Source: Pseudonocardiaceae bacterium YIM PH 21723
Lineage (GTDB): Bacteria; Actinomycetota; Actinomycetes; Mycobacteriales; Pseudonocardiaceae
Reading direction: 5' to 3'
Length of the DNA stretch: 32,572 nt
Assembly: GCA_003600225.1 (NCBI GenBank)
Contig: QZFT01000075.1
Coordinates: 1-32,572, forward strand
Positions 15,902 through 25,199 of the stretch are shown here, piece by piece. Under the pieces are notes generated by a model. The model was not told the origin of the DNA, did not search any database, and was given only the letters and a program-made list of their open reading frames with translations. Within the stretch, counting starts at the first letter, position 1. Each line of letters opens with the position of its first letter. Both the position numbers and the translations under genes were made by a program.

Positions 15902-16060
15902 ATGCCTTTGATCATCGCTGTGCTGCTGCTGGCTCTACTGCTGGGCGGCCTGGGCTTCGCTGTGAAAGCTCTCTGGTACGTGGCCATCGTGGTCCTCGTG
16001 CTGTGGGTTCTTGGCTTCGTCTTCCGCGGCGCGGAGGGCAAGCGCTGGTATCGCTGGTAG
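15902..16060 (+). CDS. small hydrophobic membrane protein (52 aa)
   Basis: A 52-residue protein with two membrane helices, MPLIIAVLLLALLLGG and a second around LWYVAIVVLVLWVLGFV, then a charged tail FRGAEGKRWYRW. This fits the short hydrophobic protein widely found in actinomycetes beside stress and general-response genes, with its characteristic ending in R-x-W-Y-R-W. The start is clear: AGGAGG lies at about 15887. The exact role is unknown. The neighbourhood of partner-switch genes suggests sigma-B-like control. Confidence 0.85.
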   Translation: MPLIIAVLLLALLLGGLGFAVKALWYVAIVVLVLWVLGFVFRGAEGKRWYRW

Positions 16061-16151
16061 GTGTCAGCCTTGGCGAAGCGGGTATCTCCCCCATGCCGAT
16101 CAGCAGGGCGGCGCCGCAGAGGCCGGTTCCGATCACCACGGGAGATCACCT

Positions 16152-16472
16152 ATGGACACACATTTACGGGCTGCCGGCGCCTTGCGTGTCGGTGATCTGG
16201 TGATCAGCCCCAGCGGAAACCATCGGGGAGTGGTCACCCAGATCCGAATCGCCAACATCGATCGCCACGACCGCACCTGCGCGAAGAACCACGGCCAGCA
16301 GCTTCTTATCAGGCTTCTACTCGCCGCCCGTGGGCAACGGGCCGGCTCGCCACGTCGCCGGCCTCGCCAGGTGTGGATCTCCTGCGCACCCACCACATGC
16401 TGGACGCTGCCGGTTCATCGCGACGCAGCCCGGCGACCGCCCGCGACCGCGGACGACCTCGTGTCTGCCTGA
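16152..16472 (+). CDS. hypothetical small basic protein
   Basis: A 106-residue reading frame with GGGAG 7 bp before ATG. The first half has a plausible folded core (LRVGDLVISPSGNHRGVVTQIRI, quoted in part), reminiscent of small beta-barrel DUF1918-like proteins. The second half is Arg/Pro-rich with SPRRRPRQVWISCA. I do not recognise the family. It follows the hydrophobic stress gene by 91 bp in the same direction and is followed by the hairpin at 16555, so the two may share a transcript. Coding is supported by the ribosome site and length only. Confidence 0.5.
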   Translation: MDTHLRAAGALRVGDLVISPSGNHRGVVTQIRIANIDRHDRTCAKNHGQQLLIRLLLAARGQRAGSPRRRPRQVWISCAPTTCWTLPVHRDAARRPPATADDLVSA

Positions 16473-16554
16473 CACCGCCGGCGGTATTCGTGGACCTGAG
16501 AAGATTCGTGCCCCAGGTACTCGTTGCCGGTGGGGTCGAAGCCTGAATCCGCGA

Positions 16555-16604
16555 CCTGGTGACGATCCACCCCGTAAGATGGATCGTCACCAGGCGGTTT
16601 TCTC
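16555..16604 (+). terminator. strong hairpin with T tract just before STAS gene
   Basis: A perfect 15-bp stem: CCTGGTGACGATCCA (16555-16569) and its complement (16580-16594), 10-base loop, then CGGTTTTCTCT. It looks like an intrinsic terminator for the small genes upstream. It ends only 28 bp before the STAS start and about 20 bp before its AAGGAG site, so the STAS gene needs a promoter within or beyond it, or the hairpin acts as an attenuator. Confidence 0.8.
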
Positions 16605-16622
16605 TCACACCAAGGAGTTCAG

Positions 16623-16985
16623 GTGCCAAACCGACCTCTGACCACGAGTCGGCACGCGCATTCTTTCGGTGCCACGGTGGTCGTCGTCGCCGGTGAACTG
16701 GATCTGAATACCGCCCAGCAACTCACGGATGTGCTCCACGGTGTGGAACAGAGCGCCGGCACCTCACTGATCGTTGATCTCTCCGCGCTCACGTACTGCG
16801 ACTCCACCGGTATCACCGTTCTGGCCAATGCCGATCAGGCAGCACGCAAGGCGAACATGCACTTCATCCTGGCATCGCCCAGTCCCGACCTGATGCGCGT
16901 CTTCCGCATCGTGGGGCTCGACCAGATGTTCACGTTCCAACCCAGTGTGCAGGACGCCTTCGAGGCTGTTCGGTCCTGGGGCTGA
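16623..16985 (+). CDS. STAS-domain anti-anti-sigma factor
   Basis: A 120-residue single STAS domain of the SpoIIAA/RsbV type. Unphosphorylated, such proteins bind an RsbW-like kinase and free its sigma factor. The phospho-acceptor is in YCDSTGI (Ser61). AGELDL (23-28) and the C-terminal FRIVGLDQMF are standard. GTG start at 16623 with AAGGAG. It is on the opposite strand to, and convergent with, the next STAS gene (30 bp gap), so it is transcribed separately from the large minus-strand partner-switch operon. Confidence 0.93.
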   Translation: MPNRPLTTSRHAHSFGATVVVVAGELDLNTAQQLTDVLHGVEQSAGTSLIVDLSALTYCDSTGITVLANADQAARKANMHFILASPSPDLMRVFRIVGLDQMFTFQPSVQDAFEAVRSWG

Positions 16986-17014
16986 CACGGTCGCACAGGC
17001 ACAGGCACCGGGGT

Positions 17015-17293
17015 CTACCTACCGGTCAGCTCGGTCAATCCGGAGATCTTGAGCACGGGATCCAGTAGTGGATTCGTCACCAGGCTCAGCCGTTCGGCAT
17101 GGGTGAAAAGCACACTGAGTCCCGCACTGTCGAGGTACTCGACCTGGGACAGATCTAGCACGAGCGGCCCGGAGGACTCGGCCAGGGCAGCAGCGAGGAC
17201 AGCGGTGTTGCTCAGATCGATCTCACCCACGAGGGTCAGTACCGGCATGCCGTCGGGCCGGCGACCCGGGGTGATGGTCAGGGCGGCGGTCAT
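17015..17293 (-). CDS. STAS-domain anti-anti-sigma factor, coupled to the 1379-residue protein
   Basis: A short 92-residue STAS protein with GEIDLSNT and phospho-acceptor motif YLDSAGL (Ser56). It ends soon after KISGLTEL, shorter than the usual 100-120 residues, so the last helix may be trimmed. Its ATG overlaps the stop of the giant upstream gene (TGATG), which makes translational coupling and a matched partner very likely: the RsbW-type and PP2C domains at the end of the large protein are the natural kinase and phosphatase for this STAS. Confidence 0.92.
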   Translation of the reverse strand: MTAALTITPGRRPDGMPVLTLVGEIDLSNTAVLAAALAESSGPLVLDLSQVEYLDSAGLSVLFTHAERLSLVTNPLLDPVLKISGLTELTGR

Positions 17294-20200
17294 CAGGAGA
17301 TCCTCGCGTGCAGGTCGACGGTGGTGCCAGACGGTCTGGGGATGACTGTGACCCGCTGCATCAGTGCCTGCATCAGGTTAAGTCCTCTACCCCGGTTCGG
17401 ATCTGCTTCGGGTTGTTTCCATCGACCGGCGTCGGTGATGTTGAGATGGAGGTCCCCGGCCCGGGCTTCCGCGTGGAGCGAGATGAGCTCACCGGGGGTG
17501 TCACGGTGACCGTGCTCGATGGCGTTGGCGCAGGCCTCTCCGACCGCCACCAGCACATTCTGGATGGTCGCCGGTGGGAGCTGGCACTGGTGCAGCCAAC
17601 TTCGCAGCGACTTCCGGACCATTGCCAGTTGGGAGGATTCGGCCGGGAAGGTCATCTTCAGTGGGGCCGGATGCCGGTAGAGCAGGAGTGCGACGTCGTC
17701 GTCGAAGCCTTCGCCAGGGACCAACCGGTCCATCACGGTGGTGGCCAGATCCTCGACCGTGATATCCCCACCGCCGCGCAGAACCTCGCCGGCCCGATCA
17801 AGACCGTCACTCAGTGGCCGGCGACGGCGCTCCACGAGTCCGTCGGTGTACAGCATCAAGGTCGAGCGGGCAGGGAGCACACAACTCCCCTGCGACCGTT
17901 CGCGGCCTGGCCGGACCGCCAGCGGAAGGGAATGGCCGTCGACCAGCAGCGATGTGGTGCCGTCCGGCTTGGCAAGGATTCCCGGTGGATGTCCGGCGCT
18001 GGAGTACACCAGTTCCCCGGTCTCGACGTTGAGGACCCCGCAGAAGACGGTGGTGCAGGCGGCGCCAGGAACTCCGGCCGCGAACTGATCCAGGGCCATC
18101 AGCGTCTGGGCGGGATCCGTGTCCTGGAGCAGCAGGGCACGGCAGGCACTGCGCAGCTGACCCATGACGGTGGCCGCCTTCAGTCCACGGCCGACGCAGT
18201 CACCCACGACGATTCCGATTCGTCCGCCGGGCAATTCGACGGTGTCATACCAGTCTCCGCCGACTTCCAGCGGCTGCGTGGCCGGTTCGTAGCGCACCGC
18301 GAAACCGGCAGGCAGCACCGATGGCCCCAGGATGGAGCGTTGCAGGGCGATCGCGGTGGTGCGCTGCTGATCGCTCTGGTGCACCCGGTGCAACCCATGG
18401 GCTATGTGGCCGGCGAGCAGGGACAGCAGAGTCCTGTCCTCCTCGGTGACGACCCGGTGGCCACCTAGCTCGATTCTGACGGCGAGCTGCCCCTCCGGGT
18501 GTTCCAGCAGGATGTCCACGCCGGTGTCATCGACCACCGGGGTCAACGTGGAGTGGCTCCGAGCCGCCGTGAGGCGCTCTCCGTGGTGGGGAGCCAGTCT
18601 CTCCCACGTCACTTCGCCTTCGGTGCTGGTCACCGCAGGGTCATCACCGTCCGGGAAAACTGCGGCGAGGACCAGTTCGGCACGCCACAAGGTTTTGAGC
18701 TCGGCCAGGACGCCGGCCAGCGCTTCTGCAGAACTAGCGCTCCGGGACAGCCGGGTGGTGATCGTGGCAATGGCCGATTCCCGCTGAATGGCGTAGTGAT
18801 CCGCAGTGACATCCCTGAAGGTGCCCACGATGACCTGGCGGTCCGAGCGCGGCTCGCCGACCCGGCTGAAAGTCGCCGTGACCCACAACCGGCGCCCATC
18901 CCGTCTGGTCACCGGGATCGTGTACGAGCCCTTGTCGCTGCCCAGCAGGAGCGCGAAGGCGTTCTGCACCAGCTGGTGGGCCTCCGCATCGGTGGCCGCA
19001 TCAGGCCACCACGGATGGATCGGCCGGTAGGGCAGGCCTTCCGCGCCGTAGCCGAGAATCTGGCTGAACGCGGCGTTGATCTCGATGACCGCGCCCTGGT
19101 CGTCGCAGACGAAGAAGGCCTCCTGCAGCGATTCGATCAATGCGGTACGCCAGCGGGCATGGTCACTGCGCAGCCGGGCCATCTCGATGTTCGCCCGCAC
19201 CCGTGCCAGTAGTTCCGCGGCAGAGAACGGCTTGACCAGGTAGTCGTCCGCTCCGGCTTGCAGCCCCTCGATCGAGGCCTCTTCACCCGCCCTGGCCGAC
19301 AGCAATAGCACGGGGATGGCCGCCGTACGGCCGTCTTCCCGGAGTGCGCCGACCAGCCCCAGGCCGTCCAGCCGGGGCATCATCACATCACTGACCACGA
19401 CATCGGGGGGCTCACGCCGGGCCGCTTCCAGCGCATCCTGCCCATCGTTCGCGATGGACACCTGGTACCCGGCGCCACGCAGAAGCCTGTCGAGGTACTC
19501 CCGCATGTCCGCGTTGTCATCGCACAACAGCACGCGGGCTGGAACGCCGGACTGAGCGACCGGGTTGGCCGTGCTCTCCGCCAGAGGTTGGACACCGTCA
19601 CCGGGCATCCAGCGCAACGCCTCCTGGATGAAGGGATCACTGCTCGAGGAGGTGGCGGCGATCGCGGGTTCGGCCCGCACCGAATCGCCGGGCAGATGCG
19701 CCGCGCCGTAGGGCAGGGCGATGGTGAACGACGTGCCCTGGCCTTCGGTCGACTCGGCTCTGATCTGGCCGCCGTGCAGGCCCACCAGCTCCTTGACCAG
19801 CGCCAAGCCGATTCCGCTTCCCTCATTCGAGCGCGACTCGGAGTTCTCGATGCGGTGGAATCGCTCGAACAGCCTGGGCATCTCCGCTGCGGCGATACCG
19901 ACCCCGGTGTCCGCGACTGTGACCAGGGCCTCCGCTTCCCCATCCCGGACGGTGACGCGGACGGTGCCGTCGAAGGTGAATTTCAGGGCGTTGCTCAGCA
20001 GGTTGAGGATGATCTTTTCCCACATGGCCCAGTCCAGGAACACCTGGTGCGGCAGCGACTCGCAGTCCACCACGAACCGCAGGCCCGCCCGATCGATGGC
20101 CGAACGGAAGACACTGGCCAGCTCCGCCGTCGCAGCGGAGAGGTCGGTCGGCCGGTAACTCGCCTGCATGCGGCCGGCTTCGATGCGGGAGAAGTCGAGC

Positions 20201-21432
20201 AGGGTGTTCACCAGCTTGCCTAGGCGAAGACCGTTGCGGCGGATCACCTCCAGACTCTCACTGGTGTCCGGCGAGGTCTCACCCAGCTGCGAGCCCAGCT
20301 CCTGGGCCTGGCCCAGGATCAGCGTCAGTGGAGTCCGGAACTCGTGGCTGATGTTGGAGAAGAACGTCGTCTTGGCACGGTCCAGCTCGGCGAGCTCTTC
20401 GGCACGACGTTCCTGCGCCCGGTAACTGCGCGCGCCGGCGATCCTGGCGGCGAGGTGACCGGCGACGAGCTCCAGGAAACCCCGGTAGCCCTCGTCCAAC
20501 GGCCGGTAGCGGTTCAACCCGGTCACCAGGAATCCGTACGGAGTGCCGCCCTGCCGCAGCAGCGGCAGGGCCAGTGCCTGGCTCGGGGCATCCGGCCAGG
20601 CACCGGTCGGCAGGCCGTGCAGGCTGGCCGCCAGCAGATCGATGAGCACCGGCTCACCACGGTCGATCGCTGCGAGCGGCCACGGATCCGCAGCGGCCGC
20701 CGATAACCGCCTTACCAGCAGCGGATGGTCCTCGGGGAAGCCGGTCGAGGAGGCCAGGTGAGCATCCCCGTCCTCATCGAAGAGGTAGATCAGGGTGAAC
20801 GGAAGGTCCTGGAGATTGCGGCCGAGCTGTTCAGAGCTGAGCCCCAGCATCTCCTGCTCGGTACGCATGAAGCTGGGGACCGAACCGAGGTCACGCAGGG
20901 TGGACATCCTGCGCTCACCGATGATCCGGCCGGTGTCCTCGCTGACGACGCACAACAGGCCGACGACCCCGGCCTCGTCGTCGCGCAGGGGGCTGTAGGA
21001 GAAGGTGTGGTAACTCTCCTCGGTGTAGCCGGACCGCTCCAGGAACAGCAGGAGTCCCTGATCCCAGGTGGCCTCGCCCGAAGTGAGCACGGTGTCGATC
21101 CGGGACTCGATGTCATCCCAGACCTCGGCCCAGACTTCGCTGGCCGGTCTGCCCAGCGCCCAGGGATACTTCTGGTCGAGGGTGTCGCGCCGGTAGGCGG
21201 CGTTGCAGAAGAAGGTCAGCTCGGGTCCCCAGGCCATCCACATGGAGAACTTGGACGACAACTGGAGGCTCACCGCGGTCTTGAGGCTCTGCGGCCAGGT
21301 GTCCGGGGCGCCGAGCGGCGTGGCCGCCCAATCGACGCGAGCGAGGTCGCGGCCGATCACCTCGTCGGCGGCGAACACATCCGGCGCACCGGCTGTGGGC
21401 CTTTCGCGATGAACTTCGTCCTCACCGTGCAC
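17293..21432 (-). CDS. hybrid histidine kinase - receiver - PAS - GAF - PP2C phosphatase - RsbW-type kinase
   Basis: A 1379-residue soluble signalling protein. Approximate order: PAS-like sensor (25-175), GAF (200-335), HisKA with phospho-His363 in [10 protein letters not shown], HATPase with N-box Asn481 (NLLSNALKF), DTGVGI (508) and GSGIGLA (538), receiver (632-749) with acidic pair 638-639, Asp682 and Lys734, PAS (760-879), GAF (884-1019), SpoIIE/PP2C phosphatase (1024-1254) with metal ligands in GGDWYD, GDCVGRG, YTDG and DDDVA, and a C-terminal RsbW-like HATPase (1259-1378) with [11 protein letters not shown] and GRGLNLM. All catalytic motifs look intact. GTG 21432 is chosen from GAAAGG 8 bp upstream; the frame extends to 21570 without a site. 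It is followed by an overlapping STAS gene. Phosphorelay input and partner-switch output thus sit in one chain. Confidence 0.93.
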   Translation of the reverse strand: MHGEDEVHRERPTAGAPDVFAADEVIGRDLARVDWAATPLGAPDTWPQSLKTAVSLQLSSKFSMWMAWGPELTFFCNAAYRRDTLDQKYPWALGRPASEVWAEVWDDIESRIDTVLTSGEATWDQGLLLFLERSGYTEESYHTFSYSPLRDDEAGVVGLLCVVSEDTGRIIGERRMSTLRDLGSVPSFMRTEQEMLGLSSEQLGRNLQDLPFTLIYLFDEDGDAHLASSTGFPEDHPLLVRRLSAAAADPWPLAAIDRGEPVLIDLLAASLHGLPTGAWPDAPSQALALPLLRQGGTPYGFLVTGLNRYRPLDEGYRGFLELVAGHLAARIAGARSYRAQERRAEELAELDRAKTTFFSNISHEFRTPLTLILGQAQELGSQLGETSPDTSESLEVIRRNGLRLGKLVNTLLDFSRIEAGRMQASYRPTDLSAATAELASVFRSAIDRAGLRFVVDCESLPHQVFLDWAMWEKIILNLLSNALKFTFDGTVRVTVRDGEAEALVTVADTGVGIAAAEMPRLFERFHRIENSESRSNEGSGIGLALVKELVGLHGGQIRAESTEGQGTSFTIALPYGAAHLPGDSVRAEPAIAATSSSSDPFIQEALRWMPGDGVQPLAESTANPVAQSGVPARVLLCDDNADMREYLDRLLRGAGYQVSIANDGQDALEAARREPPDVVVSDVMMPRLDGLGLVGALREDGRTAAIPVLLLSARAGEEASIEGLQAGADDYLVKPFSAAELLARVRANIEMARLRSDHARWRTALIESLQEAFFVCDDQGAVIEINAAFSQILGYGAEGLPYRPIHPWWPDAATDAEAHQLVQNAFALLLGSDKGSYTIPVTRRDGRRLWVTATFSRVGEPRSDRQVIVGTFRDVTADHYAIQRESAIATITTRLSRSASSAEALAGVLAELKTLWRAELVLAAVFPDGDDPAVTSTEGEVTWERLAPHHGERLTAARSHSTLTPVVDDTGVDILLEHPEGQLAVRIELGGHRVVTEEDRTLLSLLAGHIAHGLHRVHQSDQQRTTAIALQRSILGPSVLPAGFAVRYEPATQPLEVGGDWYDTVELPGGRIGIVVGDCVGRGLKAATVMGQLRSACRALLLQDTDPAQTLMALDQFAAGVPGAACTTVFCGVLNVETGELVYSSAGHPPGILAKPDGTTSLLVDGHSLPLAVRPGRERSQGSCVLPARSTLMLYTDGLVERRRRPLSDGLDRAGEVLRGGGDITVEDLATTVMDRLVPGEGFDDDVALLLYRHPAPLKMTFPAESSQLAMVRKSLRSWLHQCQLPPATIQNVLVAVGEACANAIEHGHRDTPGELISLHAEARAGDLHLNITDAGRWKQPEADPNRGRGLNLMQALMQRVTVIPRPSGTTVDLHARIS

Positions 21433-21508
21433 GAGTGACCTTTCGTGGGTGCCCCGTAGGGTAGAGCAGTACTGCATCGAGGCCGGTGAACCGGCCACTC
21501 CCCTGGGT

Positions 21509-22528
21509 TCATAGTCCGACGAGTTGCCGGCGGGCCCCGTCGAGGAAGCCGCGAGCACGGGGGAAGTCACGGAGCTGATCGGTCAGCGCGCCGACCGTCT
21601 CGTCCAGCAACTCGGCCGATATCTCCCGAGCCGACATGACCTCCGCCGTCCAGCTCACGAAGTCGGTGAACAGTCCGGCATCGTCGACGTAGAGGGCGGC
21701 CCCCAGGAACTCCACGAGGTGGACGAGTTCGTCGGCGAACCGCTCCCTGTCCAGGGCTGAGTAGCCGGCGGGGAAAAGCCGCTCCACCGCGGCGAACACC
21801 GAACCGACCAAGCCTGCCGTCGATCGGGCGACCATGGTGTACTCCTGGTCGCTGAGGTGGCCCAAGCCCGTGGAGGAACCGGCCGGCGACGGCAGCGGTG
21901 TTCCGGACGTGAGAAGGCTGATGGCCGAACGGGCGTCGGGCGCCCACAGATCAGCGCCGACTCGGTAGGCGTAGCGGCCGTCCGCGCCGAAGGCCGCTCC
22001 GCCGACCAACACGGGCACGCCCGCTGTCTGGCACGCGGTGATGGCGGCATGCGCGGCGGGCAGCCGGGTCGACAGCGAGCCGGACAGGGCGACCAGTTCG
22101 GGACCGGTTCGATGGATGTGGGAGATCAGGCGGGGAGTCGGCAACTGAGCGCCCAGGTACTCGACGTCGAATCCATGCTGGCTGAGCATCTCGGTGAGCA
22201 TGCGGGCGGGCATGGCATGCCATTCGCCGTCGACACAGGCGACGACCACTCGCAGCCGGTGCGGTGCACATCGCGGCCGGTGCGCCGACAGCACGTCGAT
22301 CATGCGGTCATTGAGGGCGGTGATGGCGTGTTCCTGCACCACGGTCAACCGGTTCGCCGCCCATTCCGTGCCGACCCTGGTCTGGGTCGCCGCGATGACG
22401 TCCAGCAGCACGGCCTCGGAGCTGACCCCACCTTCGACGGCATCCAGCACGGCGGTGGCGGCACGCGTCTCATCGCCCGCCTTCAGCGCCGCCCACAGCT
22501 GCTCGGCATAGACGCCAGGATCACGCAT
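21509..22528 (-). CDS. cobalamin-binding regulatory protein with CarH-like sensor motif
   Basis: A 339-residue protein. Residues 1-85 form a helical cap of the methionine-synthase type, with Trp56-x6-Val63-x2-Glu66-His67. This matches in spacing the Trp131/Val138/Glu141/His142 set that lines the adenosyl group in the CarH photoreceptor. Residues 91-205 form the Rossmann-like B12 domain: E-x-H at 102-104 supplies a candidate lower ligand (His104), then LSGSLS and VLVGGAAFG. The rest (~225-339) is helical and of unknown function. No MerR DNA-binding domain is present, unlike CarH. Its ATG overlaps the stop of the phosphatase gene by 8 bp (ATGCGTGA), and the giant kinase-phosphatase follows. It is therefore likely to pass a B12 or light signal by protein contact. 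Confidence 0.85.
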   Translation of the reverse strand: MRDPGVYAEQLWAALKAGDETRAATAVLDAVEGGVSSEAVLLDVIAATQTRVGTEWAANRLTVVQEHAITALNDRMIDVLSAHRPRCAPHRLRVVVACVDGEWHAMPARMLTEMLSQHGFDVEYLGAQLPTPRLISHIHRTGPELVALSGSLSTRLPAAHAAITACQTAGVPVLVGGAAFGADGRYAYRVGADLWAPDARSAISLLTSGTPLPSPAGSSTGLGHLSDQEYTMVARSTAGLVGSVFAAVERLFPAGYSALDRERFADELVHLVEFLGAALYVDDAGLFTDFVSWTAEVMSAREISAELLDETVGALTDQLRDFPRARGFLDGARRQLVGL

Positions 22529-24112
22529 CCCGTGTCTCCTCCGTCCGGAGGTTTCGCGGGTGGAGCGGAGCGGTGACGGCGACCAGCGCGGTGTCGTCGT
22601 GCTCCCGCGCTCCCACCCAGCGGGATACCACCATGTGCACGTGTTCGACGACCGCCTCGGCAGGCATCCCGGCGCAGGCGCTGAGCGTGCGCTGCAGCCG
22701 CTCCTCGCCGAACATCTCCCGGCCCAGCGGTCCGCCGTGACTCTCGGTGGCGCCGTCGGTGTACAGCAGGCACGTATCGCCCGGCGCGAGAAGGACCTCG
22801 GCGGTGGTGGCCCTGATTTCAGGCAGCATCCCGATCAGCGTTCCCCCGGTCTCCGCCATGGTGACGGTGCCGTCCCGCCGCACAATGAGCGGTGGTGGGT
22901 GGCCGGCACAGGTCACTGAGAGCCGCACGCCCTCTGCGACCGGCACCGCGGAGGCGAGCACGAGGGTGACGAACCGGTCGTGGTGCGAGTTGATCAACGC
23001 ATTGTTGAGCATGGTCAGCACCCGCAGGTGGTCGTCGATCAGCGGCAGCAGGGCCTGCAGGGTGGTGCGGACCTTGCCGGTCAGCACGGCAGCGGCCATG
23101 CCCTTGCCACAGACATCACCCAGAACGACCAGAGAGCCGCCGCCGGTGCCGGAGGGCAGCGGGTGCACGTCATAGAAGTCGCCACCAACCTGCTCGCCAT
23201 CGCCCGCGGGCTGATAACGCGCGGCGAACTCCACGTCACCGATCCGGCTGAGCCTGGGTGGAAGCAATTCCCGCAACAGCAGGTCGGTGGTGCTGACCTG
23301 CTGGGTGTACAGCTGCGCCGCGGAGATCGCAGCGCCGGCCCGTGCCGGAACAACCGGGCGAAGCCCTCCTCCTCTTCGGAGAACCCGGCGGCCGTGGACC
23401 GGCGCAGCAGCACCAGAGCACCGGCGGGCACGCCGTGGCCGGGCAGCGGAGTCAGAACCACCGAGCCGACGGGCCCGAAGCCTTCGGGAATCAGCCACGC
23501 GGGGAGGGAGGCCGCATCGATCCATCGTGAGGGACCCGGAGGGTAGCCCTCTAATACTTCGACGAGTCCGGGCACCTCAGCCGGGTCGGCCCTCACCGTC
23601 ACCTGCTGCCCGGACTCGCCCGCGACGCAGACCGTCAAGTGCAGACCGCGACCGGTTCTCCCCGTCGCCACGACGAGAGCGGCCTGAGCCAGATGGACGG
23701 CGGCGAGTTCAGCGGTCACCTGCATACAGCGTTGCGGGTTGAGCGAAGCCAGCAGGCTGGAGGACACCAGACCGAGCAGCGCCGTACGGGCACGTTCGGC
23801 CGCGAGTGCCTCTTGGGCGGCCCTGGTCTCGGTGTCGTCCAGGAGCCACCAGGCGACGTCCCCGTCACCCTCGACGGGGCAGGCACGGAAACTGCGGTCG
23901 CCGATGGTCCCGGAGACGGAATCCCCCGTCAACGCTTGCCGGCGAAGCCATGATGGCGCCACCTCATGCAGCGGGACACCGACCTTGGCCTGCGGCAACA
24001 GGGTCGCTGCCTGGGAATTGGCGGATGTGATGACGCCATCGGTGTCCGTCACGACCACCGGATGAGGAGAGCGGTCCCAGAACTCATCGACGTCGCGACG
24101 GAGCTGAGTCAT
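22521..24112 (-). pseudogene. PAS-GAF-PP2C (RsbU-like) phosphatase, frameshifted
   Basis: Two frames join into one protein of about 530 residues. The N-terminal frame (ATG 24112 after GAGGG; GTG 24133 is an alternative) holds a PAS domain (~10-95) and a GAF-like domain (~105-260), reading well to EEEGFARLF. The C-terminal frame then continues with RAGAAISAAQLYTQQ, a SpoIIE/PP2C domain with VGGDFYD, GDVCGKG, LLYTDG and HDDTALV. The break is at about 23341-23344 and corresponds to one missing base in a C/G-rich run. If intact, the protein would dephosphorylate STAS partners; the C-terminal part alone keeps every phosphatase motif. It sits between the STAS pair and the B12 gene, overlapping the latter by 8 bp. 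Confidence 0.85.
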
Positions 24113-24215
24113 CGCACCCTCGAAATCGGTCACGCCCTCAGGTATCCCCACAGGTGAAGCTTCTCTAACAGCATGATCAGGTGAATCGAGCCTAACATTG
24201 GTCAAATACGGTTCA

Positions 24216-24572
24216 TCAGGCACGCAGCGCCTCCACCGCCTCGTCGGACGTGGAGGCGAGCACGAACAAGCTCGCCAGCCCGGTGATGCGGAACATCCGG
24301 GCCAGATCGGCACTCAGGCCGACTAGGGCCAGACGGCCGGCCCGCTGCAACGCGGTCTGACGGACCTTGACGAATACGGTCATACCGGTCGAGTCGCAGT
24401 ACTGGAGGCCGGACAGGTCCACAAGCACGGGGACATCCGGGCTGAAAGCTTCCTGACAGAGCGCGGCAGACAGCTCAGGGGCGGTGAAGTGATCGAGTTC
24501 ACCGACGACGTCCAGCACGACAGCGCCACTGGGATGGACGTTCCGGGCGACCCTCAACAGAGGATCGATCAT
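24216..24572 (-). CDS. STAS-domain anti-anti-sigma factor
   Basis: A 118-residue STAS protein with VGELDHFT and phospho-acceptor motif YCDSTGM (Ser61), ending in the usual FRITGLASLF helix region. Its closest look-alike in this window is the plus-strand STAS at 16623, which has the same CDSTG motif. ATG 24572 follows GGAGGAG; an upstream ATG at 24617 that overlaps the previous stop (ATGA) is possible but lacks a site. It lies between the first STAS gene and the phosphatase in the minus-strand operon. Confidence 0.92.
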   Translation of the reverse strand: MIDPLLRVARNVHPSGAVVLDVVGELDHFTAPELSAALCQEAFSPDVPVLVDLSGLQYCDSTGMTVFVKVRQTALQRAGRLALVGLSADLARMFRITGLASLFVLASTSDEAVEALRA

Positions 24573-24613
24573 CTGTTCTCCTCCCCGCCGGACCAGCTTG
24601 GAGGCACCAAGTG

Positions 24614-24985
24614 TCATGCGGGCATCGCGTCGTCCAGGTTCGAAGTCAGGAACAGTAGGCGGTCCAGATCCGTCACGGCCAGCGGACGGCGCACAACATG
24701 CTGATCGGCGACGATGCGCAGTTGACGGCCGGCATCGGCGCACCGGCGGTGGTGCTGGACCAGCACGGCCAGCCCGGCCGAACCGAGGAAGGTCACGCCG
24801 CGAAGATCCAGGATGACCGGAGAGCCCGGTTCGGCCCGCGTCTCAGCCGCCAGCAACTCCTCATGCAACTCGGGGACGGTTGTCAGGTCGACCTCTCCGG
24901 CAACGGTCACCACCATCCCGTGATCGCGGGTGCGGCACCGCAGAGGTGAGGTGCCGGCTGAAGGGCGAGACAGGGGAAGAGTCAT
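24614..24985 (-). CDS. STAS-domain anti-anti-sigma factor, first gene of the partner-switch operon
   Basis: A 123-residue STAS protein: AGEVDLTTVPEL, then VILDLRGVTFLGSAGLAVL with phospho-acceptor Ser69. The motif is LGSAG rather than the usual LDSAG, a variant common in actinomycete STAS proteins. Its C-terminus is FLTSNLDDAMPA. AAGGAC precedes ATG 24985; the frame extends to 25153 without good signals. It is divergent from the RsbW-type gene at 25200, so the two share a control region of 214 bp, and a kinase and antagonist pair is likely. Confidence 0.9.
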   Translation of the reverse strand: MTLPLSRPSAGTSPLRCRTRDHGMVVTVAGEVDLTTVPELHEELLAAETRAEPGSPVILDLRGVTFLGSAGLAVLVQHHRRCADAGRQLRIVADQHVVRRPLAVTDLDRLLFLTSNLDDAMPA

Positions 24986-25131
24986 AGGCACGGTCCTTAC
25001 TGACCGGCGACGCCGAAGACCACGGCAGCCGCGAGGGCTGGCGAACGACTGTGGTCTCAATCGGTTCGCCGCCCACCGTAGCGCAACGCCGGAAGTCAGG
25101 CATGCGCCATGGGCAGCCGAGCGATCTGATC

Positions 25132-25152
25132 TGCACCCGCACTCCGGGTGCA
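25132..25152. promoter_or_regulatory. 8-5-8 palindrome in divergent STAS/RsbW control region
   Basis: TGCACCCG-CACTC-CGGGTGCA is a perfect inverted repeat, 47 bp before the RsbW-type start and 146 bp before the STAS start. It could be an operator for the locus or a 5' leader hairpin on the kinase transcript. The rest of 24986-25199 shows no promoter I could fix by eye. Confidence 0.5.
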
Positions 25153-25199
25153 TCTACTCTTCACCGCAACCCGGTGCGTGTCGAGCGAGAGGGAACCTC

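Noticed and set aside
23335-23350. programmed frameshifting in the PAS-GAF-PP2C gene
   Set aside because: No slippery heptamer is visible; the one-base loss is in a GC run where errors or slippage mutations are common.
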